NCBI GenBank assembly: GCA_902779845.1
Contig: CACZCZ010000006.1
Coordinates: 32,887 to 96,886, forward strand
Reading direction: 5' to 3'
DNA: 64,000 nucleotides
DNA from: an uncultured Bacteroidales bacterium
GTDB lineage: Bacteria; Bacteroidota; Bacteroidia; Bacteroidales; Bacteroidaceae
The stretch's first letter is position 1; every line of letters begins with the position of its first letter. Positions 1 through 9,600 of the stretch are shown here, one piece after another. The position numbers and the translations under genes were made by a program. The notes under the pieces are model-generated. The model did not search any database. It was given only the letters and a program-made list of their open reading frames with translations, and was not told the origin of the DNA.

Positions 1-500
1 CCCACTTTGAGATTGAGGTCAGTGTGCTTCAGGCACTGAGCTATTGTCTATACGAAATCATGGACAACATCCATATTCACTCAGGGAAGCCATTGGGCAC
101 GACGATGACCAGTTACGACAGTAACCAGAAGACCCTCAGCGTCCTGATTGCAGACGACGGTATGGGCATCAAGGCTTCACTCTCTGAGAACGAGAAATAC
201 AAGGACACCAGCGAGGCTGAAGCCCTGAAGCTATGTCTCGAGGATAAGATAACTGACGGTAAGGGACTGGGATTTGGTCTTTATACCACGTCAAGACTTA
301 TTGACAAGATTGGCAAAGAGTTTATCCTACACTCCGGTACGCATAAGTTAGTACGAAAAGACGGAAAGGAATCCGTCATGGAAAATGGCCTATGGCAAGG
401 TACGCTCATCTATATGGTTATTGGAACTAATGAAGAGATTGACCCGAACCAGGTCGTTGACCATCGGACTGAAAGATACAAAGTGATGAATGAGATGTGA
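1..500 (+). CDS. GHKL-type ATP-binding protein, C-terminal part (5' end outside window)
   Basis: The frame is open from the left edge and stops at 500, so this is the 3' part of a longer gene. The visible ~165 residues look like a histidine-kinase-type (GHKL) ATPase fold. An N-box-like stretch YEIMDNIHIHS comes first, then a G1-type loop DDGMGI, then a G2-type loop GKGLGFGLY followed by a helix, and a final strand. This combination binds ATP in sensor kinases, anti-sigma kinases and MutL/Hsp90 relatives. No histidine phosphoacceptor or receiver domain is visible here, so whether it is a kinase or a stand-alone ATPase cannot be decided. It is followed by about 200 bp of AT-rich repeats before the surface-protein genes and is probably not functionally linked to them. 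Confidence 0.7.
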   Translation, partial: HFEIEVSVLQALSYCLYEIMDNIHIHSGKPLGTTMTSYDSNQKTLSVLIADDGMGIKASLSENEKYKDTSEAEALKLCLEDKITDGKGLGFGLYTTSRLIDKIGKEFILHSGTHKLVRKDGKESVMENGLWQGTLIYMVIGTNEEIDPNQVVDHRTERYKVMNEM

Positions 501-701
501 TAGATGGGTGATAGATCGAAATCGATTCATGGTTAACGTAAAAGGCTTAAAATAAAAGAAATAAGAGGTGATTGGTGATAGATGATAGATGAAATTGAGA
601 AAAAGTATAATTGATAATGTACAATTGATAAATAAGAAATAAGAAATTAAAAATGATAAATGATAAATGATAAATGATAAATAAGAAATAAGAAATTAAA
701 A
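501..701. repeat. Degenerate heptanucleotide array filling the spacer before fimbrillin 1
   Basis: This spacer is almost entirely short degenerate repeats. From about 555 it runs in units such as GTGATAG, AAATGAT, AAATAAG and AAATTAA. Four consecutive AAATGAT units lie around 652-680, and the AAATAAG/AAATAAG/AAATTAA block occurs twice. The array runs directly into the ATG at 702. Complementary 7-bp units (TTCATNN, TTATCAT) encode the signal-peptide core at 775-815. No clear promoter stands out, because the sequence is so AT-rich. Confidence 0.8.
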
Positions 702-2114
702 ATGAGAATGATAAGGAACATAGCAAGTGGCGTGAGACTCGGTCGGATGACTGGGGCGATGCGGCGTGCTGTTTCGTCATTCTTCATCCTTCATTTTTCA
801 CTTATCATTTCTCTTACTGCCCTCGCTGCTTGCTCCAGCGACAGCGGTGAGGAGCCGCGGCCGGTGGTGCCTACGCCGGAGCCGGTGGTGCCTACGGAGG
901 TGGCCATCAGCTTCAACGGCCACGAGGAAGAGGGGAAGACGGTGGACACCGGTTCCACGAGGGCAGAGACCCGCGCCGGGACACCGCTGAGCGAAATGGG
1001 CGTCACACAGTTCAATGTGTGGGGCTACAAGAACATGAGCTACAGTGCGCCGAACTACGACGGCAAGCAGGAGGTGTTCCCCGGATATATCGTGAAATGG
1101 CTGGCCAACAGCGCAGCCACCACGACTACGAACAGCAGCGGCTGGGAGTATATTCTGCTGGATCCGGCAGACCAAACCATCAAATACTGGGACTGGGCCG
1201 CCAAGGCTTACCGCTTCTTTGCGGTGACAAACTGGGACAGCGAGAGTGCCGGACCTTATGAGACCAATAAGACCTATGGGGCCGCTGGAGCCAATGAGTA
1301 CAGCATTTCGATGCTGGCGAACTGCAGCGGCGCTGATAAAGAAACGATAGCAGCCAATATGACGGCAACGCCGTTCTTCTCGCACCTGTGGTTCAGCACC
1401 GACGAGCTGCCCACCTACGCCGACAAACGCTATGGCAAACCGGTTCAACTGGAATTCCTGAAACCTTACGCACGCGTGCGTTTCATCTTTAAATATTCGT
1501 ACCCGAGAGAGGGTATCAAACTGACAAAAACAATTTTCAAGCCGACGGACGACAGCGAGATATGCCGCAAAGGCACGTTCACGGTCAGCTACCCGATGAC
1601 AGGTGCAGCGACGAGCGAGTCGTACACTGTGACCCCAGAAGCCGTAGCAACTACTTATACAGCAGTCGCTAATGGCACAACCCTGACAAGCGGTAAGACC
1701 TATTACACCTCTGGCAGCGGCGCAGGTGAGTTCGTTTCTAATGGCTCAGAAGTGGCAGATGGCTCCAACTACTTCACTCTGACCAATAAGAAGCTGGAGG
1801 CGTTCACCGAGGAGTGCGACCCCGAGGACGACAGCAAGGTGTACACCGAGACGGACGGGGGATGGTACTATGTGCTGCCCAACCTGTCACAGGGCGCCTA
1901 CAAGATGGCGGTGTGGATGAATGCTGACGATGTGGACGCCGATGCCAAGAGAACGGCCGTCGTGCCTGCGGAATATATGCGCTGGCTGCCGGGCTACAGC
2001 TACACCTACATCTTCAAGATCCTTGAGGAAGGTGGCGTGGAGATTGAACTGGTGCAGGCGGCCGTCACGCCCTGGACGGAAATGGAAGCCGACCATGAGG
2101 TATATAACTGGTAA
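702..2114 (+). CDS. Fimbrillin-like (Mfa/FimB family) lipoprotein
   Basis: A 470-residue predicted lipoprotein of the Bacteroidales fimbrillin group. The N-terminus is basic, a hydrophobic core spans about residues 26-43, and a lipobox LAAC puts the lipidated cysteine at 44, followed by acidic and proline-rich linker sequence (EEPRPVVPTPEP). The C-terminal motif (YSYTYIFKI, then VTPWTEMEADHEVYNW) is typical of the Mfa_like/fimbrillin family, whose members are exported as lipoproteins and then processed and polymerised, or act as tip and anchor subunits. Residues ~325-365 hold a TSGKTYY-type module also seen in the first giant protein. Start chosen at 702; 747 or 759 would also keep the signal peptide. 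It lies 4 bp upstream of a second fimbrillin-like gene, probably co-transcribed. Pilus type and role are not resolvable from sequence alone. Confidence 0.8.
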   Translation: MRMIRNIASGVRLGRMTGAMRRAVSSFFILHFSLIISLTALAACSSDSGEEPRPVVPTPEPVVPTEVAISFNGHEEEGKTVDTGSTRAETRAGTPLSEMGVTQFNVWGYKNMSYSAPNYDGKQEVFPGYIVKWLANSAATTTTNSSGWEYILLDPADQTIKYWDWAAKAYRFFAVTNWDSESAGPYETNKTYGAAGANEYSISMLANCSGADKETIAANMTATPFFSHLWFSTDELPTYADKRYGKPVQLEFLKPYARVRFIFKYSYPREGIKLTKTIFKPTDDSEICRKGTFTVSYPMTGAATSESYTVTPEAVATTYTAVANGTTLTSGKTYYTSGSGAGEFVSNGSEVADGSNYFTLTNKKLEAFTEECDPEDDSKVYTETDGGWYYVLPNLSQGAYKMAVWMNADDVDADAKRTAVVPAEYMRWLPGYSYTYIFKILEEGGVEIELVQAAVTPWTEMEADHEVYNW

Positions 2115-2208
2115 GAAAATGAGCATGAAAAGGACCATAAACAGCATGATGAGTCACGCCCTGAAGGGCGGGACACCACTGCTTATGGTCCTTTTCATGC
2201 TCATTTTC
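2115..2208. promoter_or_regulatory. Perfect 26-bp inverted repeat spanning the fimbrillin 2 start codon
   Basis: Positions 2115-2140 and 2183-2208 are exact reverse complements (26/26). With one mismatch the pairing continues 3 bp further inward. The left arm contains the start codon and codes for MSMKRTI; the right arm codes for the hydrophobic signal-peptide core LMVLFMLIF. The 42-nt loop carries a smaller perfect hairpin at 2157-2170 (CGCCCT, GA, AGGGCG). As RNA this would bury the start codon in a very long stem. A translational switch is an inference; the repeat itself is directly visible. Confidence 0.85.
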
Positions 2209-3363
2209 CCATTACTCACCTCCTGCTCCAGCGACAGCGATGACGAGGAGGTGGTGGTGCCGACGACGGAGGTGCCGATAGAGGTGATGAGCTATACAAC
2301 GTGGTTCGAGGAGAATGTGGCCAAGACGAGGGCCTATGGTGCTGAGGGGGCAGGCGCTGCCACCCGCGCCTGGATACCGCCTACGGGCTTCACGCAGTTT
2401 GCTGAGGATCAGAAGATAGGTGTCTGCCTGACGCAGAACGACAAGGAGCCGAAGATAGGTCACTTCTTCAAGAGCAGCGGCAAATGGAAGACCAATGTGG
2501 AGATGGATGAGGTCACCTACTACCTCTATGGCTATACGCCCCACAACACGGGTATCTCCTGCGAAGTTACGGACTTAAGCGGAGCTCAGAGCGCCTTCAG
2601 CAGCGGCTCCATCCTGAAGATCAAGAACCTGCCGGCCATCACCTCCGAGGACGTCTGTGTGGTGATCGGTGCCAAGAACGGAAAAGAAGACTATATAGCA
2701 GACGCGGATTACAGCGTCACCGGTCTGCGCCGCGGTGACTTCGCCTACGACGCCCAAAAGGTGACCACCAGCGAGAGCAGCAACGGCAACTATGTCTATA
2801 TGCTCTTCGACCACCTCTACTCAGCCCTGCGCCTCAACATGAGAGTGGACACCAAATACGCTGAGATTCGCACAATCAAGCTGAAGGAGATCACGCTGAG
2901 CACCCAAACGGACGACGAGCCGGCCAGCCCGACCAAGAAGAAAACCGACATCACGATCAGGCTGAACGCTAACCTCGACGGCAGCGACCCCATCGAGAGC
3001 GTGACGTACACGCCGACGGGCGAGGAAACAGGCGAGAGCTCGATGTTCCACTCCGACGAAGGCCTGGAGCTGACCACCAAATACAGCGAATACATCTGCC
3101 ATTTCATGCCGCAGGGCGTGACCACGCTCATCCTGACCAGCACCTTCGACATCTACGACAAACATGACCCGGAACACCCCGAAGGCAACCTGATCCGCAA
3201 AAATGCCAAGGCGACGAACACGCTGGTGCTGGGCAAACTGCTGACAGGCCAGGACACCGCTCGCCGCGGTAGCCGATACACCTTCAACATCACCATCAAA
3301 CCCACCTATCTCTACCAGATGTCCGACCCGGATTTGGCAGACCCGAGCATGGTGGTGGAGTGA
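2119..3363 (+). CDS. Second fimbrillin-like lipoprotein
   Basis: A 414-residue predicted lipoprotein. A signal peptide of about 35 residues ends in the lipobox LLTSC (cysteine 36), followed by an SSDSDDEE acidic stretch as in its upstream neighbour. The body and C-terminus (RGSRYTFNITIKPTYLYQMSD) fit the fimbrillin_like / Mfa-like families. The frame is open well upstream, overlapping fimbrillin 1, but an upstream start would lose the signal peptide. The start is therefore placed at 2119 (MSMKRT, or 2125), 4 bp after the previous stop. The start codon lies in the left arm of a perfect 26-bp inverted repeat. The two lipoproteins are probably an operon. They could be subunits of one pilus, or accessory lipoproteins for the giant proteins downstream, which is only inference from position. 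Confidence 0.78.
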   Translation: MSMKRTINSMMSHALKGGTPLLMVLFMLIFPLLTSCSSDSDDEEVVVPTTEVPIEVMSYTTWFEENVAKTRAYGAEGAGAATRAWIPPTGFTQFAEDQKIGVCLTQNDKEPKIGHFFKSSGKWKTNVEMDEVTYYLYGYTPHNTGISCEVTDLSGAQSAFSSGSILKIKNLPAITSEDVCVVIGAKNGKEDYIADADYSVTGLRRGDFAYDAQKVTTSESSNGNYVYMLFDHLYSALRLNMRVDTKYAEIRTIKLKEITLSTQTDDEPASPTKKKTDITIRLNANLDGSDPIESVTYTPTGEETGESSMFHSDEGLELTTKYSEYICHFMPQGVTTLILTSTFDIYDKHDPEHPEGNLIRKNAKATNTLVLGKLLTGQDTARRGSRYTFNITIKPTYLYQMSDPDLADPSMVVE

Positions 3364-3480
3364 AAATTGAAAGATTGAAAAATTGAAAAAAGGCCGCAAA
3401 ACGAATCGTAATAACGAAATAACGTAATAACGTAATATCGAAAGCGGCCAAACAAAGAAATAAGAAATAAGAAATAAGAA
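3364..3480. repeat. 8-bp and 7-bp tandem arrays before giant gene 1
   Basis: The spacer starts with AAATTGAAAG-type repeats, then an octamer array around 3407-3440 (units like CGTAATAA and CGAAATAA), then a heptamer array from about 3457 (AAGAAAT three times, then GATAAAT, AATAAAT) that runs across the start codon at 3481. No conventional ribosome-binding site is visible. Confidence 0.75.
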
Positions 3481-3636
3481 ATGATAAATAATAAATTATA
3501 TAGGAATGGGCTGAATAGGCTGAAAAGGGCCAATGGGCGTTATGAGGTCTTCGGGCGTCATGGAGCCAGTGTGCTTCGTGGGCTGCACCGTGCTTGTTTA
3601 TCATTTAGTATTTATCATTTATTATTTATCATTTCT
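3477..3636. promoter_or_regulatory. 20-bp inverted repeat linking the giant 1 start codon and signal-peptide core
   Basis: Positions 3477-3496 (including the ATG) and 3617-3636 are perfect reverse complements (20/20), 120 nt apart. The right arm is part of a heptamer array (TTATCAT, TTAGTAT, TTATCAT, TTATTAT, TTATCAT) that encodes the hydrophobic core IYHLLFIIS. The loop encodes the basic N-region. The arrangement mirrors that at 2115-2208. Confidence 0.75.
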
Positions 3637-6600
3637 CTGACCTGTTCCCTCCCCGCATCCGCCCAGATCAAGGTTGGTGGCAATGTGTATGGCGGTGGCA
3701 ACCAGGGCGATGTCAACGGCAGCACGCGCGTGAACGTCTATTCCGGCGACATCGGTACTGTGGAGAATCGCACAGACGAGACGACGCCCGTGGAGAACCC
3801 GAAGGGTAAGCTGTTCGGCGGTGCCCGTATGGCCAACGTAGGCGGCAACACCTTCGTGAACATCGACGGCGAGAAAGCCAGCGGCTATGTGCTCATCAAC
3901 CAAGTCTATGGCGGCAATGACATCGCCGGCACCATCGGTGAGAACAAGAGCGCAGAGAAAGTCGTCCCCACGGAGCTGACAGCCATCAAGAGTGATCCAG
4001 CCGATACTGACCCCAAGAAGAACGCTGTTGACAACACCTTCAACAGCTTTGTCCGCATCTCCACCAAACTGACATCACCCCTTGAATACTATACTGATGA
4101 AGACGTTGCTGAAGCAGCTAATAATCCCGAGCATCCCGCCTGGAACAAGACTGCCGGCGTCGATGTCAAGCCGGCGGACGATGGCGAGAAGATCTATATC
4201 GGCCAGCTCTTCGGCGGCGGCAACGGTGACTACTTCTACAACAACAACGGCGGCACACATGAGATCTACCGTTCAGAAGCAGACTTCGAAGCGAGCCAGC
4301 TTCCTATTGCCACTTCCACAACGGACTTCATCCTCCCCGAGCAGAAGAAGACCTATCTCGAGGTGGTAGGCGGTTCCATCGTGTATGGCTACGGCGGCGG
4401 CAACAACGCCACGGTGAAGGAGCAGACCATCATCCACGTGGATAACCCCAGCCTGGTGACCAACCATATTCTGGTGGATAACAGCTGGGTGGAGGGCAAT
4501 GCTGCGACTTATACGACCTATGAGGAAAATAAGGCCAGTGGGTCGAATGAGCTTCCTACGGGTTATACCGACCTGCTCTGCAGCGCGCGCTTCAAGGAGA
4601 TGGGCATTAACACCGGTTTCTCGAAGCCTAGTAGCGGCGAGTACCAGATCGGCCGCTTCTTCGGCGGCAATAACAAGGCCGAGATGGACATCCGTCCCAC
4701 CTGGAACCTGGTGAGCGGCAAGATCCGTAACCTGTACAGCGGCGGCAACCGCGGTAACATGACCAGCCCCGAGGGCCTGCTGCTGGACATCCCCGACTAC
4801 TCCACCCTCATCGCCGACTACGTCTATGGCGGCTGTCGTATGGCAGATGTGAAGCCAACGGTGAATGGAGAATATGTGCCCTGTACCAACCTTCAGGATA
4901 AGGATGCAGGGGGCAATCTGAAGTACAAGTTCCCCAATGAGCTGTCAGCCCGCGTCCTCATCCGCGGCGGCAACATCAACACCGTCTATGGCGGTAACGA
5001 TGTGACAGGACGTGTGTATGGCGGCAATGCCGTCGGTATTCACACCAGCATCCGCGGCGATGTCTATGGCGGCGGCAACGGCGCCTACCCCTACACCGAC
5101 ATAGAGAGCTTCATCGGTGATGATGTCTATGGCGACCTGTACTACGAAGGCAGCCTCAACGACTTCCGCCCCAATGCCGAGCAGGTCTCCATCCACCTGA
5201 AGGGCACCGAGGACAAGCCCACCGTCATCGGCGGTGCTATCTACTGCGGCGGTAACTGCGCTACGCTGAAGTCAGCCAAGGAGAGCCCGCTGATGGAACT
5301 GAAGATCGGCTCCTACGTGCTTGCAGACAAGGCCTTCCTGGGCAACAACGGTGAGGAGATGATAGACCCCACCATTCTTGAGCTCTACGCCACCGAGTAC
5401 AACTCCATGAATTTGGAGGACCCCGGAACCTTTGCCGAGTACATGGAGGGCGCCGCCATGAGTCTGCGTCCCAGCGTCGTCTTCGACCAAGAGCCTGACG
5501 ACCAGGAAACCTACATAGACTACACCAGTCAGATCGGCTCGTTCTACTGCGGCGGTAACGTAGGTAGCATGATCATCCCAGGCAAGCACACGCTGCGCTT
5601 CGACCGCGGTCTGGTCATCTTCGAGAAGCTGGTGGGCGGCTGTAACAACGCCAATGTGGAAGCCATACCAACGCGCAACGCTGCCTACAAGGGTGGCATC
5701 TTAGGCAGCGCCGAGGAGCAGGACAGCTACATGGAAGGCGGCAAGATCAAGGACCGTCTGGAGATCAACCTGAACAACGTCGTCATTCAGCCCAAGCGCT
5801 GGAACGACACTTTCACGCCCATCACCACCGGATCTCTGACCGCTGGCAAGACCTATTACGAGACCGCCCTGCGCACCAGCGAGTTCATTGCTGATGGTAA
5901 AGAGAAGCCCTCTGACACCGACCCCTACTATGAACTGACCACTGTCGGCAAGGAGCTGGAGTGGAACACGGTCAAATGGGATGTTGACGAGAACGACTTC
6001 ATCAGAACCGGAACAACTGAAACTTCCGACGACCTGAAACGTCGCCTGTACGGCGGCAACGTCTATGGCGGCTGCTACAACAGCGGCCACGTGAACGGCA
6101 ACGTCATCATCAACATCAACCAGGATCTCCACCAGCGCGATGTGCTGTTTGCCGAGGCAGATCCCAGCGACCCGTATAAAATCAAAAGCGGCGGCGACCG
6201 CCGTACGGGTGTGCTCATCGAGTCGCAAGGCGACGACGTGCAATCTGTAGCCATGTCGGTGTTCGGTGCCGGTTATGGTGCAGACACGGAGATCTGGGGC
6301 AGCACCACGGTGAACCTGAACAACGGCTACGCCTTCCAGATCTTCGGCGGTGGCGAGGAAGGTGTTGTCGGCAAGACGGGCGACGAAGGCAGCAAGACCT
6401 ATAATGCCCACTACACCAGCACGGTGAACCTGAAGGGCGCCTATGCGGGCTACTCTGAAGAGGAGGAGGGCCTGCCCCTGGCAGAGACCGAGTACATCTA
6501 CGGCGGCGGTTGCGAAGGCGACGTCCTCGGCGACTGCTACGTCTATCTCGGCAACGGCCGCATCTATGATGCCTTCGGCGGCGCCAGCAATGCAGACATC

Positions 6601-9600
6601 TACGGTGCCACGGAAGTCCACATCGGCCACAACGGCGGCTTCCCGTGGATTCGCGACAACATCTATGGCGGCAACGACTTCGGCGGCACCATCAAGGGTA
6701 AGAGAAACCACACGACGGCCACCGCTCCGCGTGAAGCCTTTGATGCACAGATGCTGTTGTCCTCCACCTATGTGAAATACATCCAGGGCCGCGTCGATTC
6801 CATCTTCGGCGGCAGCTATGGTAACTACGACTACAAGGACCCCGTCTTCAAGGACTACACCTACTACACCGGTGAGGACGACATTCCTGAGGGGAAGAGC
6901 GCCGGTGATCCTCGTCTCGATGACGAGGGTAATCCCGTCTTCCACTTCCCGCACCTGGATGACAACTCCTTCGTGCACTTCATTCCCGTCGATAACTCCA
7001 ACAACCGCGCCTCCTTCATCTTCGGCGGCAGCGAGGGCCATCCCGGTTTTGCAGGCCTGAACAACTCCATGCAGGACGAGGCTTATGTGCTCCTCGATGA
7101 CACCAAGACCAAGGATGCCAACCGCTTTGCCAACGTTGATGTCTATGGCGGTGGTGCCTTCGCCGGCGTGGGCACAGCAACGACCATGGGTGCCGGGCGC
7201 ACTGCTATCGACCTGTATGCCGGCAGCTTCCATAATATCTACGGAGGCTGCAACCGGGAGGGTCTCGTAGGCTACACCCGTGTGAATGTGCCTGCTGAAT
7301 CCACAGCCAAGGTGAACGCCCTCTTCGGCGGCGGTAAGGGCTATGACATTTCCCTGTTCAAGGTGGCCAAGACCCGAGAGTTAGCTTCGCGCTACTGCGA
7401 CAACTATGTCACCTGTATTGACTACAAGGGCCGGAATGCCATTGTAGAGGATGCCATCTACGGCGGCAACGAGAATTGCCGTATTGCGTGTGACACCTAC
7501 TTAAACATCGAGGTTCCTGTGATGAAGAGCAGCGGCTATCAGGCCACCATCTACGGTGCCGGTCATGGACGTAAGACCCTCTCCGGACGTACCAACGTGT
7601 TTATGAACAACGGTTCGAATGCCTATAAGGTGTTTGGAGGCGGACGCGACGGTAATGCCTTCAACTTCGCTTCGATGTCACAATGGCTCAAGAACCAATA
7701 CGCAATCGCTTACCCGGAGGCAACACCTAGCGCACTGAATGCTTCCGTAAGCGCTTACGGTGACATCCTGACGACGTTCGGCACCTATCTTGCATTAAAT
7801 CCCATCCATTTGCCAGAAAAGGTTGGCACCTATCCGAATTCCTCAGGCGTCTATGACGGCACCTACACCAACGACATTCTTCCGACTGAGGAGAAGCCCA
7901 TACCCACATACCACCAGACCAATGTACACATCATGAATGGTGGTAATGTCAGCGGCTATGCCTACGGTGGCGGTTACGGTATTAATGCCGTGGTAGCCGG
8001 TTCCACCTATATTGAATTAAAGGGCGGTAACGTCAACAGGGACATCTATGGCGGTGGCGAAGGAGGTCCGGTATTCGACGAGTTCGACTTGAAGAACTTC
8101 ACGGCAACCACCAACGTCTATGTCGAGGGCGGCATGACCCGTAACGTCTATGGCGGCGGTTACCTGGGCCCGGTGGGCAAACACCATAACACCGTTGACG
8201 GAGAACTCGTGGAAGCAGCCATCCAGGAGGCTGCAACAGAGACCCCTGCTGTGGCCAATGTGACCATCGGTAAGGTGGACGGCACCAGCTTCTACAACGG
8301 CATCCCCGCCATCCAGCGTAATGCCTACGGTGGCGGTGAGGGCGGCTCTGTCTATGGCACCGCCAACCTGACCATCAACAACGGATACATCGGTTACCGC
8401 TACAAGAACAAGGCGGCAGAGGGGCAGACGCCCGACTACCAGTATGTCGAAGAACTCGACGACAAGACTGCCAATGCCATTGAACAAGCCGGCAACGTCT
8501 TCGGCGGCGGCTACGTGGTCAACAGCTACGTGGATGTCGCCAACGTGAAGATGTACGGCGGCACCGTCCGCGGCAGCCTCTACGGCGGCGGCGAGGTCGG
8601 TCCTATCGGGCGCGGCACCATCAGGTACAAAGGCACCTACGACACCGGCATTGTCAACGGCGATGCCCGCATCTACAAGGCCGGAAAGACCCATGTGCAG
8701 CTCTTCGACGGCCATGTCAAGCGCAACGTCTTCGGCGGCGGCCGCGGTCATGACAGCTGGGGCGGCGACGGTACGATGTATATGGACGATGACCTGAAGC
8801 CCTTGCTGGACCTGCAGTGTAAGGGTTATGTCTTCGGCCAGACCGAAGTGGATGTCTATGGCGGTGAAGTGGGCACCGACGAAGGTGTGGCCCTCGGCTA
8901 CGGCAACGTCTTCGGCGGCGGCGACATCGGTTTCGTCTATAGTGCTTACGAGGATGCCAGCGGCAATCTGTTTGTCGGCTTGAAGTCCGGCCAGCGGTAT
9001 AATAAAGGTATAACGTCCGGCCAGACAGGATACGACGACGAGGGTTATTATTATAAAGCGAAGAAAAATGGCGATGGTTATTCCTTCGTGGATGACGCCG
9101 GTACCGTCCTTTCAGGAACTGCCGAGAAGCACCTCACCGAGGACTGCAAGGTCGTTGTGGAGCCCTGGTGTAAGGTGGGTACTCCCATTAGCATCGAGAA
9201 CGTCTATCCTCAGTATTCTACCGTTCCTGAAACGGAGATTGCTTATATCAAAGATAAACAGTTATCCGTCGAGTCCTCTATAGATGCCTCGGGCAAGGTT
9301 ACTGCCGCAGGCGGTATTCGCTACACCCACGCATACGCTAAAGATGACTTTGTGCCGACAGCAGCCCTCAACACGCTGGGCAACAAGTCGGCCAGCTCCA
9401 CAGAATGGACTACACTCGGCAAGACCGATGTCAACAAGGAAGGTGTCATCGTTCACAATGCCGTGTTCGCCGGTGGTAACACCTCTCCCGGTTCTACCGA
9501 GGTGTATGCCAACACCACCACCGTCTTCGGCAACGCCACCGCCTCCATCAACGATGTCTATAACCGCGACCTCATCTCCATCGGTCGTGGACGCATCGGT

